Source: Prochlorococcus sp. MIT 1300
GTDB taxonomy: Bacteria > Cyanobacteriota > Cyanobacteriia > PCC-6307 > Cyanobiaceae
DNA length: 64,000 nt
Direction: 5' to 3'
Assembly: GCF_034092375.1 (NCBI RefSeq)
Contig: NZ_CP139302.1
Coordinates: 558,001-622,000, forward strand
The notes beneath the pieces were generated by a model that saw only the letters and a list, made by a program, of their open reading frames with translations, had not been told where the DNA came from and searched no databases. The first letter of the stretch is position 1. Every line of letters begins with the position of its first letter. Both the position numbers and the translations under genes were made by a program. Shown here piece after piece: positions 6,917 to 15,161 of the stretch.

Positions 6917-7942
6917 TCAGTTATTTGCAGCAAGGCGATTAGTAACAGTCTTGAAGTCAAAGCCCATTGCCCTTAGTGCATGCCATAGGTGACCCTGAAT
7001 ATAAAAGAATCCAAGATAGTAATGGACATTAGTAAGCCAAGCTCGAGAAGTGTGTAGCCCATCAGGAAGATTAACCGTGTCAATCCAATATGGAGAGATG
7101 GCAAATTTCTGAGCTAAAGGTTCACCAAAAAATTCCGTTGGATAAACGGTGGTGTTAGTAGCACACCAGAAGGCAGCGACAATTGCCATCCAGCCTATTC
7201 CTGCAAGCGACCAAGAAAGAACGGCTTCGGCAGAAAGAAGTCCTGCACCTTTGTACTTGGTGTATTCACCAGTCTTTTGAGCAATGTGAAGTGCTCCACC
7301 ACTAATCATCAAGAATGCCAAGAAAGCATGTCCGCCCATGACATCCTCAAGATTATTTATCGAGAGAAAGTCAAATTGATGATTCCAAATTGCATTCAAA
7401 TTCAAGTTGTACTCAACTTGTCTAACTGCACCAGCAGCAGCGTCATATATCCCATGGATTCTTGCCCATTCAACAAACTGAATATTCGCGACCCCCAAGA
7501 AAATCAAATGGTGTCCAAGAATGAATGTTTGATTTTCTGGGTTGTCCCATTCCAGCTTGAACTTTCTGGCTTGCGCCACCTCTGAAGACTGCATGTCTTC
7601 ATTGAAAAGAACTGCATGAAGAAGGCCACCAGCCCCATAAACCATCGAAAAAACAAGATGGAGAATTCCAATAGTTATGACACCAGCACCAGTCCAAACA
7701 CCAGCCTCATCAAATCCAATGCCAAGAGTTGCTAAATGAGGAAGGACTATGAGTGGCTGATGCCCCATAGGAACCGATGCGTCATAACGAGCAAGTTCCC
7801 ATAACGTGAAGGATCCAGCCCAGAAAGCTATTAAACCTGTGTGAGCAGCATGTGCTGCGATGAACCTGCCTGAGCGGTTGGTAACCACAGAATTACCAGC
7901 CCACCACCCGTAGGTAACATCCGGGTTTCCATAGGTCTGCAT
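6917..7942 (-). CDS. pcb: Pcb divinyl-chlorophyll a/b-binding antenna protein (copy 4)
   Basis: The shortest copy of the array, 341 residues, with the six-helix CP43/IsiA-like fold. It retains MQTYGNP, YGWWAGNSVVTN, FILGHHLIFLGVANIQFVEWARIHGIYD, NNLEDVMGGHAFLAF, SAEAVLSWSLAGIGWMAIVAAFW and IQGHLWHALRAMGFDF. It lacks the insertion seen in copy 3 and has a short tail. The FIAAHAAHTGLI block is shared with copy 1 rather than copies 2 and 3. The upstream leader is almost the same as that of copy 2. It is the first gene of the array in transcription order, but each gene has its own terminator, so they are probably transcribed singly. Confidence 0.95.
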   Translation of the reverse strand: MQTYGNPDVTYGWWAGNSVVTNRSGRFIAAHAAHTGLIAFWAGSFTLWELARYDASVPMGHQPLIVLPHLATLGIGFDEAGVWTGAGVITIGILHLVFSMVYGAGGLLHAVLFNEDMQSSEVAQARKFKLEWDNPENQTFILGHHLIFLGVANIQFVEWARIHGIYDAAAGAVRQVEYNLNLNAIWNHQFDFLSINNLEDVMGGHAFLAFLMISGGALHIAQKTGEYTKYKGAGLLSAEAVLSWSLAGIGWMAIVAAFWCATNTTVYPTEFFGEPLAQKFAISPYWIDTVNLPDGLHTSRAWLTNVHYYLGFFYIQGHLWHALRAMGFDFKTVTNRLAANN

Positions 7943-8058
7943 AATTTAAAGAGTTCAAAGCGGTAATACGCCTCGAACACTACACTCATCTAGAGCTGGA
8001 TCGGCAAGGCGGTTCAGCATCCGTAAAGGTCTGCGGCACAAGGGCTTTGACCTTTGCT
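7943..8058 (-). promoter_or_regulatory. conserved pcb leader, copy c
   Basis: About 115 bases upstream of the start match the leader of pcb copy 2 with few differences, including the GAGCTGGATCGGCAAGGC block, GTTCAGCATCCGTAAAG and GTCTGCGGCACAAGGG. The match ends near 8058, which suggests the limit of a shared regulatory unit. Confidence 0.65.
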
Positions 8059-8146
8059 CTTTGTTTGAGGCTTGAAATCGACATTTATAGGGATTTCCAA
8101 TTCGCCTGCAGAGCAATGCCTGACTGCTTTTTGGAGAAATTAATTT

Positions 8147-8347
8147 TCAGAGACCAGCTTGTAGAAATACATAAAACCCCAGCATAAAATTGACGAAATA
8201 ACATATGACAGTGTTAAGCAGTGTGATTGGAGAGATCTCCCTCCGCATAAGTATCCTGAAACCATAAGCTGTTTTTAAAATCAAATAGTCCAGAATGGAT
8301 CGAGTGAGCAATACGATTGGCTTTTGAGCTTTAACAAGGTCAGCCAT
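8147..8347 (-). CDS. small hypothetical protein
   Basis: A 66-residue ORF starting at the ATG at 8347 (a TTG lies one codon upstream). The second half is hydrophobic (LLNTVICYFVNFMLGFYVFLQAG) and would span the membrane once. It lies head-to-head with the glycosyltransferase gene, whose start is 12 bases away, leaving little room for promoters. No family is recognised and it could be a chance ORF. Confidence 0.3.
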   Translation of the reverse strand: MADLVKAQKPIVLLTRSILDYLILKTAYGFRILMRREISPITLLNTVICYFVNFMLGFYVFLQAGL

Positions 8348-8358
8348 CAATAAGTTCC

Positions 8359-10410
8359 ATGGAGATATCAGAGCAACCGCTAATAACTAAAGCCTTGAGG
8401 GAACATTCTCTAGGCAATCTTGAAGAAGCATCCAACTTATACAAGTTAATTATTGAAGTTGAAAAACCGGACTACAGAGCATTTATTAATTATGGGGTCA
8501 TTTGCCACCAAACTGGGCTTACAAAAAAAGCAGAGGGTTTATATCTAAAATGCATTGATTTATTTCCTCTAGAATCTGATGCTTATGCAAATCTAGGTGG
8601 GTTATTAAAAGACCTTGGCAGATTAGATGAAGCCGAATCTGCATGTAAAAAAGCTATTGGAATCAACCCAAAGAATATAACTGCTCTATCTAACATGGGT
8701 AGCATTATGAAAGAGAAAGGAGATCTTAAAGGTGCATATGATTTTACAAGAGAAGCAATTAAATTAGACGAAACACAGCCAGTTCTATACGCAAATATGG
8801 CGGGAATTTTGCAATCACAATCAAAACTTATGGATGCGGAGAAAAATATTAGAAAGGCTTTAGAACTAGATGCTAATTTGAAAGATGGGCATATGAAACT
8901 AGGAATCATATCAAGAGAACAAGGAAAATTAGATGAAGCAAATAAGGCATTTAAAGAAGCAGTCTTAGGAGATCCTGAAGATCTAAACAAGTATCTACTA
9001 GCAAGTTTACAACTAATCGATATTCCAAAATCAAAAGATGAAATAAGATCCGAGAGAAGAAAGTACTACTCAAAAATAGATAAGCTTCTTAAGCTAGAAG
9101 TAAATCCTAAAAATAACAGTCTTGACATATTTACAGAGATGTTTTGGCTTGCCTATCACAATTGCGATGACGACAAGAAGATACTAGAGAGCTTAGGCCT
9201 CGTACTACAGAAAAAACTAGCCAAAGCACAATACAAGTCTATTCAGAAGAAAAGCATCAAAGGCAAAGGGCCTATTAAAATAGGAATTTGTTCTGAATTC
9301 CTTAGAAATCATACAATCGGGAAATTAAACAAAGGCTTAGTTGAAGGCTTAGTACAACAAGGCTTTGAGGTGTTTGTTATCACACCTCCAGCCACTAAGA
9401 ATGATCCAATAAGAGCGGAAATAGAAGCATTAGCAACAAAATCGCTGGCGCTTCCATGTTCACATGAGCAAGCTTCTTTAATAATTAATAATTTAAATCT
9501 AGATTTTTTATATTACCCAGATATAGGGATGAGTCCTTACACTTATAAATTAGCACTATTTAGACTGGCAAGAATACAAGTGGTTAGCTGGGGGCATCCA
9601 AGTACAACAGGATTGAATACAATTGACTATTTCATTTCCTCAAATTACCTAGACAATGATTCAGCCCAATATAATTACAGTGAAACCTTGATTAGATTTT
9701 CACGCATACCTTGCATTTACAAGGCACCCTTGAAGCCTCTAGAAATTTCCATAAAAGATTTGATTCCATTAAAAAAGCAAAAAATTCTTCTTGGCATCCC
9801 ACAATCACTATTTAAAATTCACCCCGATTACGATTTAATCTTGCTTGAAATACTAAATAGAGAAGAAGATACCTTATTAGTGCTGATAGAAGGTGCAAAT
9901 ATAAATCAAACAAATAGGCTTAAAGAACGCTGGAAAAATTTAGATTCGAAATTAATAGAAAGATCTCTATTCCTAGCCAGAATGGATCAAAATAGCTACT
10001 TACAACTTTTAAATGATGTTGATATTCTTCTTGACCCTTTTTATTTTGGTGGTGGAAATACATTTTATGAATCAATGGTTTTTGGTACTCCATGGGTAAC
10101 AATGCCGACAAATTTTCTACGAGGGCGAATAGCTTACGCATGCTATAAACAGATGGAGATAAAAAATGCTCCTATAGCAAATAACCCTAGAGAGTACATA
10201 AAACTATGTTTAGAATTAGCTAATAATCCTGCATTGAGGGCATCAATTAGGAAAGAAAGTCGAAAAGCGGCAAAAACAAAGCTTTTTGAAGACAAAGAAA
10301 TAATTAATGAGTATGTTCAATTCTTCAAGAAAGCACTTGAAGCGGAGCAACAAGGGGAAAAACTGCCAAAGGGGTGGACGCCTCAGAAGGGGAAAAGCAT
10401 CCAAATCTAA
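8359..10410 (+). CDS. TPR-repeat, OGT-like (GT41 family) glycosyltransferase
   Basis: A 683-residue protein. Residues 1 to about 215 form tetratricopeptide repeats (for example DAYANLGGLLKDLGRLDEAE and HMKLGIISREQGKLDEANKA). Residues about 300-665 resemble the catalytic lobes of O-GlcNAc transferase/SPINDLY proteins: IKIGICSEFLRNHTIG, a SWGHPSTTGLNTIDYF block, and DILLDPFYFGGGNTFYESMVFGTPWVTMP, which binds the nucleotide sugar in this family. Bacterial members glycosylate proteins or surface polymers; the substrate here is unknown. There is no signal peptide, so it is cytoplasmic. Base composition is AT-rich with many AAA/ATA codons, more so than the pcb genes, which may mark an accessory gene. 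Confidence 0.85.
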   Translation: MEISEQPLITKALREHSLGNLEEASNLYKLIIEVEKPDYRAFINYGVICHQTGLTKKAEGLYLKCIDLFPLESDAYANLGGLLKDLGRLDEAESACKKAIGINPKNITALSNMGSIMKEKGDLKGAYDFTREAIKLDETQPVLYANMAGILQSQSKLMDAEKNIRKALELDANLKDGHMKLGIISREQGKLDEANKAFKEAVLGDPEDLNKYLLASLQLIDIPKSKDEIRSERRKYYSKIDKLLKLEVNPKNNSLDIFTEMFWLAYHNCDDDKKILESLGLVLQKKLAKAQYKSIQKKSIKGKGPIKIGICSEFLRNHTIGKLNKGLVEGLVQQGFEVFVITPPATKNDPIRAEIEALATKSLALPCSHEQASLIINNLNLDFLYYPDIGMSPYTYKLALFRLARIQVVSWGHPSTTGLNTIDYFISSNYLDNDSAQYNYSETLIRFSRIPCIYKAPLKPLEISIKDLIPLKKQKILLGIPQSLFKIHPDYDLILLEILNREEDTLLVLIEGANINQTNRLKERWKNLDSKLIERSLFLARMDQNSYLQLLNDVDILLDPFYFGGGNTFYESMVFGTPWVTMPTNFLRGRIAYACYKQMEIKNAPIANNPREYIKLCLELANNPALRASIRKESRKAAKTKLFEDKEIINEYVQFFKKALEAEQQGEKLPKGWTPQKGKSIQI

Positions 10411-10510
10411 AATTACTCAAATTAGAGTTGTGCAAAAGCACAATCTCCTTACCTCTCAAGGGTTAGAAAGTAGAGGAGTTCAAAGGATGGAAAGAATTTT
10501 CTAGACGAGT

Positions 10511-10690
10511 TCATTTTTTATCGCGGTTTCTTCTGGATTCGTCATTTGCCAACGTGGTCTTTACAAGATCCTGAAAGCCTCCCTTAGCAGAAGCTATACC
10601 AAACATAACAAGGAATGACATTCCAGAAATAACAATGACAGTTACCTCTAATGGACTTAAGGCCAAAGCAACGGAAAAAAATAGATTCAT
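10511..10690 (-). CDS. small single-pass membrane protein, unrecognised
   Basis: A 59-residue protein found by reading the minus strand. It starts MNLFFSVALALS, has one strong transmembrane segment (VTVIVISGMSFLVMFGIASA, about residues 16-35), then a polar basic tail with ESRRNRDKK at the end. A purine-rich AAGGAA/AAGAG stretch precedes the ATG and could serve as ribosome binding site. The organisation (one helix, charged cytoplasmic tail) argues for a real gene. It is convergent with the glycosyltransferase gene. Function unknown. Confidence 0.6.
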   Translation of the reverse strand: MNLFFSVALALSPLEVTVIVISGMSFLVMFGIASAKGGFQDLVKTTLANDESRRNRDKK

Positions 10691-10810
10691 CTCTTTAAAG
10701 TTCCTTGCTGACTATTAGAAGCTAAGCAAAAAAGGGGGAAATCAGAAAACTGGTCAGCAATAGAAGATCAAATTCACATTTAATGTCTTGAGTGTATAGA
10801 TTCTGTTGGA

Positions 10811-11068
10811 TTGCAAAGAACATTGACTAACATCCTTCCTCTTCTAGAAGAGTCTCTTGGGCAACCACCTATAGGTGAAACGAAGAGTTTCATATGGCTA
10901 GCGACTCCTATTGGTATAGCTGCATTATGTAGACCTGGTAGTCAATTGGGCAAACCACCTTTTGATGAAGCAGTTAAGGAGGGTGTTGAGGTATCAATTG
11001 ACCTCAGCAGAGAAGATAGAGAATTTCATCAAACTGAACAGGGTCTTGTATTATTGTTCTACTCATAA
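10811..11068 (+). CDS. hypothetical protein, doubtful
   Basis: An 85-residue ORF that can only begin with TTG, since the frame is closed by a TAA at 10781 and has no ATG or GTG. The text looks protein-like (ESLGQPPIGETKSFIWLATPIGIAALCRPGSQLGKPPFDEAVKEG) with a mid hydrophobic stretch, but no family is recognised. An overlapping frame (10962-11150) is also open. This could be a real small gene or the eroded remains of one. Confidence 0.3.
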   Translation: MQRTLTNILPLLEESLGQPPIGETKSFIWLATPIGIAALCRPGSQLGKPPFDEAVKEGVEVSIDLSREDREFHQTEQGLVLLFYS

Positions 11069-11334
11069 ATTGCATGCCAGAGATAGAGAATATATTTCGG
11101 CCTTCTATAAAAAGATACCATCAGAGAATCAAAATTTTAACATTTGCTGAATAGTATTTATTGGATTATTAATTGCCTCAAGTTTACTAAGGAAATCTAT
11201 AACCACTACATTTAATTTTTCCTATAACATTATTAGAGTATCCTTATCAACCAGGAGAAAGTGATGATTTATTGGCTAATAAAAGGAGCTTAATAGAGTT
11301 AGTATATAATTAATGAATAGAAAAATCGTAAGGT

Positions 11335-11607
11335 ATGAAACTTAAGTATCTTTATTTAGTAGTTCTAATTACTTCTATCACTAATATTCCAGTTGTTGAA
11401 GCAATGGGCCTACTGAAAAAGCTATGTTATGCGAGCTTAAACACAAGAATTTTTACAGCCAGGCAAGTATTACCGATTGGCCTAAGAGAGTATTCTTGTA
11501 ATTGCTTTATAAACGAATTCAAGTCAGGCAAGTCGATAGGTTCCTCAAAAACGATCTGCAAAAAAAAATCAATTGAAAAGTATAAACTCAAGTCGAAAGT
11601 TAAATAA
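11335..11607 (+). CDS. small secreted hypothetical protein
   Basis: A 90-residue protein with a clear signal peptide: a basic start (MKLK), a hydrophobic core (YLYLVVLITSITNIPVV) and a likely cleavage site after VEA at residue 23. The mature part has four cysteines and a strongly basic lysine-rich C-terminus (KKKSIEKYKLKSKVK). It probably acts in the periplasm or outside the cell. No family recognised. It stands alone between doubtful ORFs. Confidence 0.5.
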   Translation: MKLKYLYLVVLITSITNIPVVEAMGLLKKLCYASLNTRIFTARQVLPIGLREYSCNCFINEFKSGKSIGSSKTICKKKSIEKYKLKSKVK

Positions 11608-11632
11608 AAAAGAGTTTTTTAAACAAAAGGTG

Positions 11633-12283
11633 TTAATTAAGATTTTTCCAAAGAGCCAAGCCTCCTCCTCTACCCCTAGCCGATAGCCATGAACAATCAG
11701 GGCCTATACCAATAAGAGCAAAGAAGGGCCAGTTATTTTTTGATGGGCCTTTGAGAGAGCGAGTAAGGAAAGGTTTTTCAGCCACTAGTAGTTCTATTCG
11801 CTCAAAGAAAAAATATAAAATAGGCTGAGAACCTTGTAAGTATCCAAAGCCAAAAAACTTGATGCCAAGAATTCCGAACTGAATTGAGTTAGTAATGCAT
11901 AGAGTGCAATCTTTATTGGGGACATTCTCATCTAAACTATCTTTGTCTAAAACGTCTATCTTAAGGTTAGCGGAAAAAATCCTTAGGAATGAACTTGTAA
12001 GGTTATCTTGCTTATTCTCTTTATTCTTCCAAACGGTTTCAAAAGTCCAGGTTCCTATAAGCTTCTGTAGCATTATTCCACTACCATTCTTTCTAACATA
12101 GTTCTCTTTTTCTAAAAGCTGCTTTAAATCAGGCATAGGAATTGGTTGATTACTAGAATTTTTATCGTGATCTAAAGGTTCATCTAACTGATCCCTATCA
12201 GCAAATTTTCTAATTCCTTGTCGCAAAGCATATATGGTGAAGAAGATTATTAGATCGATTAATAGGAACTTTTCAATATTCAT
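11633..12283 (-). CDS. membrane-anchored conserved-looking hypothetical protein
   Basis: A 216-residue protein with an N-terminal hydrophobic anchor (FLLIDLIIFFTIYALR, about residues 6-21), a charged linker and a globular domain from about residue 70. The domain has a strand-rich pattern beginning LIGTWTFETVW and ending SWLSARGRGGGLALWKN. This pattern, GTW near the beginning and a terminal RGRGG strand, recalls plastid lipid-associated (fibrillin) or lipocalin-like barrels, but that is only a resemblance by eye. It may be tethered to the thylakoid or plasma membrane. The length and lack of internal stops support a real gene. Confidence 0.65.
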   Translation of the reverse strand: MNIEKFLLIDLIIFFTIYALRQGIRKFADRDQLDEPLDHDKNSSNQPIPMPDLKQLLEKENYVRKNGSGIMLQKLIGTWTFETVWKNKENKQDNLTSSFLRIFSANLKIDVLDKDSLDENVPNKDCTLCITNSIQFGILGIKFFGFGYLQGSQPILYFFFERIELLVAEKPFLTRSLKGPSKNNWPFFALIGIGPDCSWLSARGRGGGLALWKNLN

Positions 12284-12354
12284 AAATTTAGAGCATTAGA
12301 AGTACGAATTGTTTATCGATGAAGGAGAGATACTTACTATAATAAAAGTAAACA

Positions 12355-12537
12355 TTAAGCTGGTTTTAGCCTCATTGCCTTTGTAACTTTTGCCACAATT
12401 GCATCATCAATGTCATTATCAGTTGTCTTAACATACTCTTCTAACATCTGAACAAGGAACATCTTCATTTGCTGCTTAAAAAACCTTTTCAACATTATTA
12501 GAAGTATAGGTTTTAGTAATAGGAAAAGAAAGCTCAT
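12355..12537 (-). CDS. small hypothetical protein
   Basis: A 60-residue ORF with a hydrophobic N-terminus (MSFLFLLLKPILLIML) followed by an amphipathic, charged region (EEYVKTTDNDIDDAIVAKVTKAMRLKPA). It is on the same strand as, and 71 bases before, the membrane-anchored hypothetical gene, so the two might be co-transcribed. No family recognised. Confidence 0.45.
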   Translation of the reverse strand: MSFLFLLLKPILLIMLKRFFKQQMKMFLVQMLEEYVKTTDNDIDDAIVAKVTKAMRLKPA

Positions 12538-12655
12538 ACCAAAAGTCAGCCAGGTCTAATGATAGCGCTTTTTATCAGTGACTAGTAGAAGAAACCTGAC
12601 AATAGCTTGCAATCCCCTCCAAATACCCAATAATTAGCTAAAGCTCTTTAAACTC

Positions 12656-12850
12656 ATGCCAATTGTTAGCTTCTGGGAAAACCTGAATAGTGAAAACAAA
12701 ATTTTAATCAAACAGATTGGTATAGCTGCCATCTCTCTCTATATTGTATCCCAATTAGTAGTATTTCTATTTCCAATAGCCCTAACATCTCTAATAGCCT
12801 ACTTGGGATACACAAAATACATTTCCCCCAACCCAAGAGTCATGAAATAA
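12656..12850 (+). CDS. small membrane hypothetical protein
   Basis: A 64-residue protein with a short polar N-terminus (SFWENLNSENKILIKQ) and a long hydrophobic region (IGIAAISLYIVSQLVVFLFPIALTSLIAYLGY) that could form one or two membrane helices, ending KYISPNPRVMK. The start ATG is unambiguous. Unrecognised; its composition is typical of small picocyanobacterial membrane proteins. Confidence 0.5.
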   Translation: MPIVSFWENLNSENKILIKQIGIAAISLYIVSQLVVFLFPIALTSLIAYLGYTKYISPNPRVMK

Positions 12851-13191
12851 AAAGATAGCCTATTTTTTGCTTTTATAGAGCTATAGTCTTCTCATGGTAA
12901 TTTAAATCAGTAGATATGTTCTTTTAGTAATGTATACTGACTGCATTTACAAAAACTCATATTAATTGGGTCATTAAAAAAATAATTGCGGTAAATTAAT
13001 TATTCTAGCCTAGCTTGCTAAAGGTAATTTTTAGCTAAGCACTATAAAAAAATTACACAAAGGATTCTTCAAGTGCAGCTTAAAGATGAAAAATATATAG
13101 TCCCTCTTTAAACATAAATTGAAAATTACATGCTTTGTAAAACCAATGCAATCTTTCTGCTAAGCTCAAGAAACATTATTTATAAAATCAA
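12851..13191. other. 341-nt AT-rich intergenic region, nothing recognised
   Basis: No ORF of convincing length lies on either strand. The sequence is rich in A and T runs. It must contain the promoter for the secreted protein downstream, but no clear -35/-10 pair stands out. Confidence 0.5.
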
Positions 13192-13647
13192 ATGAAAAAA
13201 AATAAATATTGTCATGGGACTTTTCTTTCTCTTTTTATTGCCGCGATATTATTTCTTTCTCCAAACCTGTTAATCTCTGAGGCCAGGGCAACTGAGAATA
13301 ACTCCCTTTCACCATTGGTATCAGATGCAAGTAAATCATTTTCTGAGAATTTCTGCGGTTCTATAGATAATGGCTTAACACCTGAAGAGGCTGGAGAATT
13401 AACTGCAAAAAAAGCAGTTAAAGGTTTAATGTTCTCACCAATCTTTTCGGAAATAATGGCAACGCCAAAAGAATATTTGGCTTTATCAATTTCTAAAGAT
13501 ATATATGATGGATGTGGGAAAAGTCTTGAAGTATCGCGAGAGGAGCTTGACAACTACCTAATTACACTTGCAAATAAAATTCCGAACAAATCAAACAATA
13601 ATAACTTCCCAGTAGTAAAACAAAAGCCTTCTTCAAAAATTCTATGA
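13192..13647 (+). CDS. secreted hypothetical protein
   Basis: A 151-residue protein with a signal peptide: basic N-terminus (MKKNKYCHG), hydrophobic core (FLSLFIAAILFLSPNLLI) and a probable cleavage near ARA-TE at residues 32-35. The mature region has two cysteines about 50 residues apart (NFCGS and DGCGK), which could form a disulfide in the periplasm, and an Asn/Lys-rich tail. The helix-rich middle (EEAGELTAKKAVKGLMFSPIFSEIM) is well formed. No domain is recognised. A small minus-strand gene is convergent with it. Confidence 0.7.
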   Translation: MKKNKYCHGTFLSLFIAAILFLSPNLLISEARATENNSLSPLVSDASKSFSENFCGSIDNGLTPEEAGELTAKKAVKGLMFSPIFSEIMATPKEYLALSISKDIYDGCGKSLEVSREELDNYLITLANKIPNKSNNNNFPVVKQKPSSKIL

Positions 13648-13658
13648 TCGCTTAGCTT

Positions 13659-13829
13659 TTAACGAACCTCGGAGATTTCATAGTAAGGACGATCTGCATA
13701 ATCAGCATCGGAACAACATATGTCAGCATAAATCTCCTCGAGTAAATCATAGGCATCGTCATAATTATCAAATGATTGAATCGTGATATCATCTTCTTTT
13801 CCGTCACTTCTAGTGATAATATATTTCAC
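13659..13829 (-). CDS. small acidic protein, conserved-looking
   Basis: A 56-residue protein read from a GTG start at 13829. It begins (M/V)KYIITRSDG and is highly acidic, with DNYDDAYDLLEEIYADICCSDADYADRPYYEI in its core. The paired cysteines followed by D-Y-A-D-R-P-Y-Y recall small picocyanobacterial proteins of similar size that I have seen, but I cannot name the family. Too short for most ORF filters. It is convergent with the secreted protein gene, with an 11-base gap. Confidence 0.65.
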   Translation of the reverse strand: MKYIITRSDGKEDDITIQSFDNYDDAYDLLEEIYADICCSDADYADRPYYEISEVR

Positions 13830-13905
13830 GATAGACTATATAAGAAATTGAAAAGTATAGTACCTAATCATGAGATAGCACCATTAAAACCTTCGAATAG
13901 AAGTT

Positions 13906-14997
13906 CTACACATTGAATAGGAACTCCATCACATCTCCCTCATTAACAATATATTCTTTACCTTCACTGCGAAGCAATCCCATAGTTCTTGCTTCTACTA
14001 ATGAACCAGCTTCTAGCAACTTCTCACAACCAATTGTCTGTGCCCTTATAAAGCCTCTTTCAAAGTCAGTATGTATTACTCCAGCAGCTTGAGGGGCAGT
14101 CATCCCTGATTTTATAGTCCATGCACGAGTTTCCTTTTCTCCAGTAGTAAAATAGGTTCTCAATCCCAATAAATGATATGTTGCCTTTATAAGGCAGGTT
14201 AATCCTCCCTCAGAAACTCCTAGGCCTGATAAATAATCTAATCTTTCCAAGTCACTAAGCTCAACAAGTTCAGACTCAACCTGAGCAGATATATGTACAA
14301 CTTCAGCGCCCTCATGCTCTGCAAAGCGGGCAACCTGATCAGAATATTTATTGCCAGTTGCTAGGTCATCTTCATTTAGGTTGGCTGCATAAATAATTGC
14401 TTTAGAGGTAAGAAAACCGAGTGGTTTAACAATTCGTTCCTCGTCAGGATTTAATTTAATATTCCTAGCAGCCCCACCTTTTTCGAGTTCCAACTGGATT
14501 TTGGAAAGAATCTTATCTTCTAACTGTGCTTCCTTGTTATTACGTATCTGTTTCTTTAACCGTTCACGTCGCTTTTCTAATTGTGTGAGATCGGCAAGAC
14601 CTAACTCAAGGTTAATTACCTCTGCATCCCTAGCAGGATCTACAGAGCCAGAAACATGAATGACATCTTGATCTTCAAAGCAACGCACAACATGAACGAT
14701 TGCATCTACTTCACGGATATTGGCCAGAAATTTATTTCCTAAGCCTTCTCCTTTACTAGCTCCTTGAACAAGACCTGCAATATCAACAAATTCGATTCTT
14801 GTTGGTATTAGTTCCTTGCTCTTACTTAACTCAGAAAGCAATTGCAAGCGCTCATCAGGAACTGAGACGCATCCAACGTTGGGCTCAATCGTGCAGAAGG
14901 GGAAATTGGCTGCCTGGGCTTGGGCATTGGCAACAAGAGCATTAAACAATGTTGACTTGCCAACATTTGGTAATCCAACAATTCCTGCTTTAAGCAT
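13906..14997 (-). CDS. ychF: YchF, Obg-family ribosome-associated ATPase
   Basis: A 363-residue P-loop protein that binds and hydrolyses ATP rather than GTP and associates with ribosomes; linked to stress responses in other bacteria. The G1 motif GLPNVGKST is at residues 8-16, followed by EFVDIAGLVQGASKGEGLGNKFL near residues 69-92, a coiled-coil insertion in the middle (LEKRRERLKKQIRN) and a C-terminal TGS domain (TYFTTGEKETRAWTIKSGMTAPQAAGVIH). Length matches the family. It is transcribed divergently from the membrane-fusion protein gene. Confidence 0.97.
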   Translation of the reverse strand: MLKAGIVGLPNVGKSTLFNALVANAQAQAANFPFCTIEPNVGCVSVPDERLQLLSELSKSKELIPTRIEFVDIAGLVQGASKGEGLGNKFLANIREVDAIVHVVRCFEDQDVIHVSGSVDPARDAEVINLELGLADLTQLEKRRERLKKQIRNNKEAQLEDKILSKIQLELEKGGAARNIKLNPDEERIVKPLGFLTSKAIIYAANLNEDDLATGNKYSDQVARFAEHEGAEVVHISAQVESELVELSDLERLDYLSGLGVSEGGLTCLIKATYHLLGLRTYFTTGEKETRAWTIKSGMTAPQAAGVIHTDFERGFIRAQTIGCEKLLEAGSLVEARTMGLLRSEGKEYIVNEGDVMEFLFNV

Positions 14998-15161
14998 GTG
15001 CTGAAATCTCGCTGATACCTGCTGACTAGATAAGCCAAACCAACTTAATGCCCCCTAGGTCATAAACCCAAAAAACTTCCAAATCCTAAGTATTCTCCTA
15101 GCTAGAGCCAATCACCAACTAACATCTATAGATTCCCATATTTGACTGCCCAACTTAAAAA

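Noticed and set aside
10307-10504. 65-residue open frame at the end of the glycosyltransferase gene
   Set aside because: It overlaps the coding 3' end in another frame; the basic text comes from frame-shifted reading of AT-rich codons.
10962-11150. 62-residue open frame
   Set aside because: It overlaps the doubtful ORF at 10811-11068 in another frame; no start signal or family resemblance.
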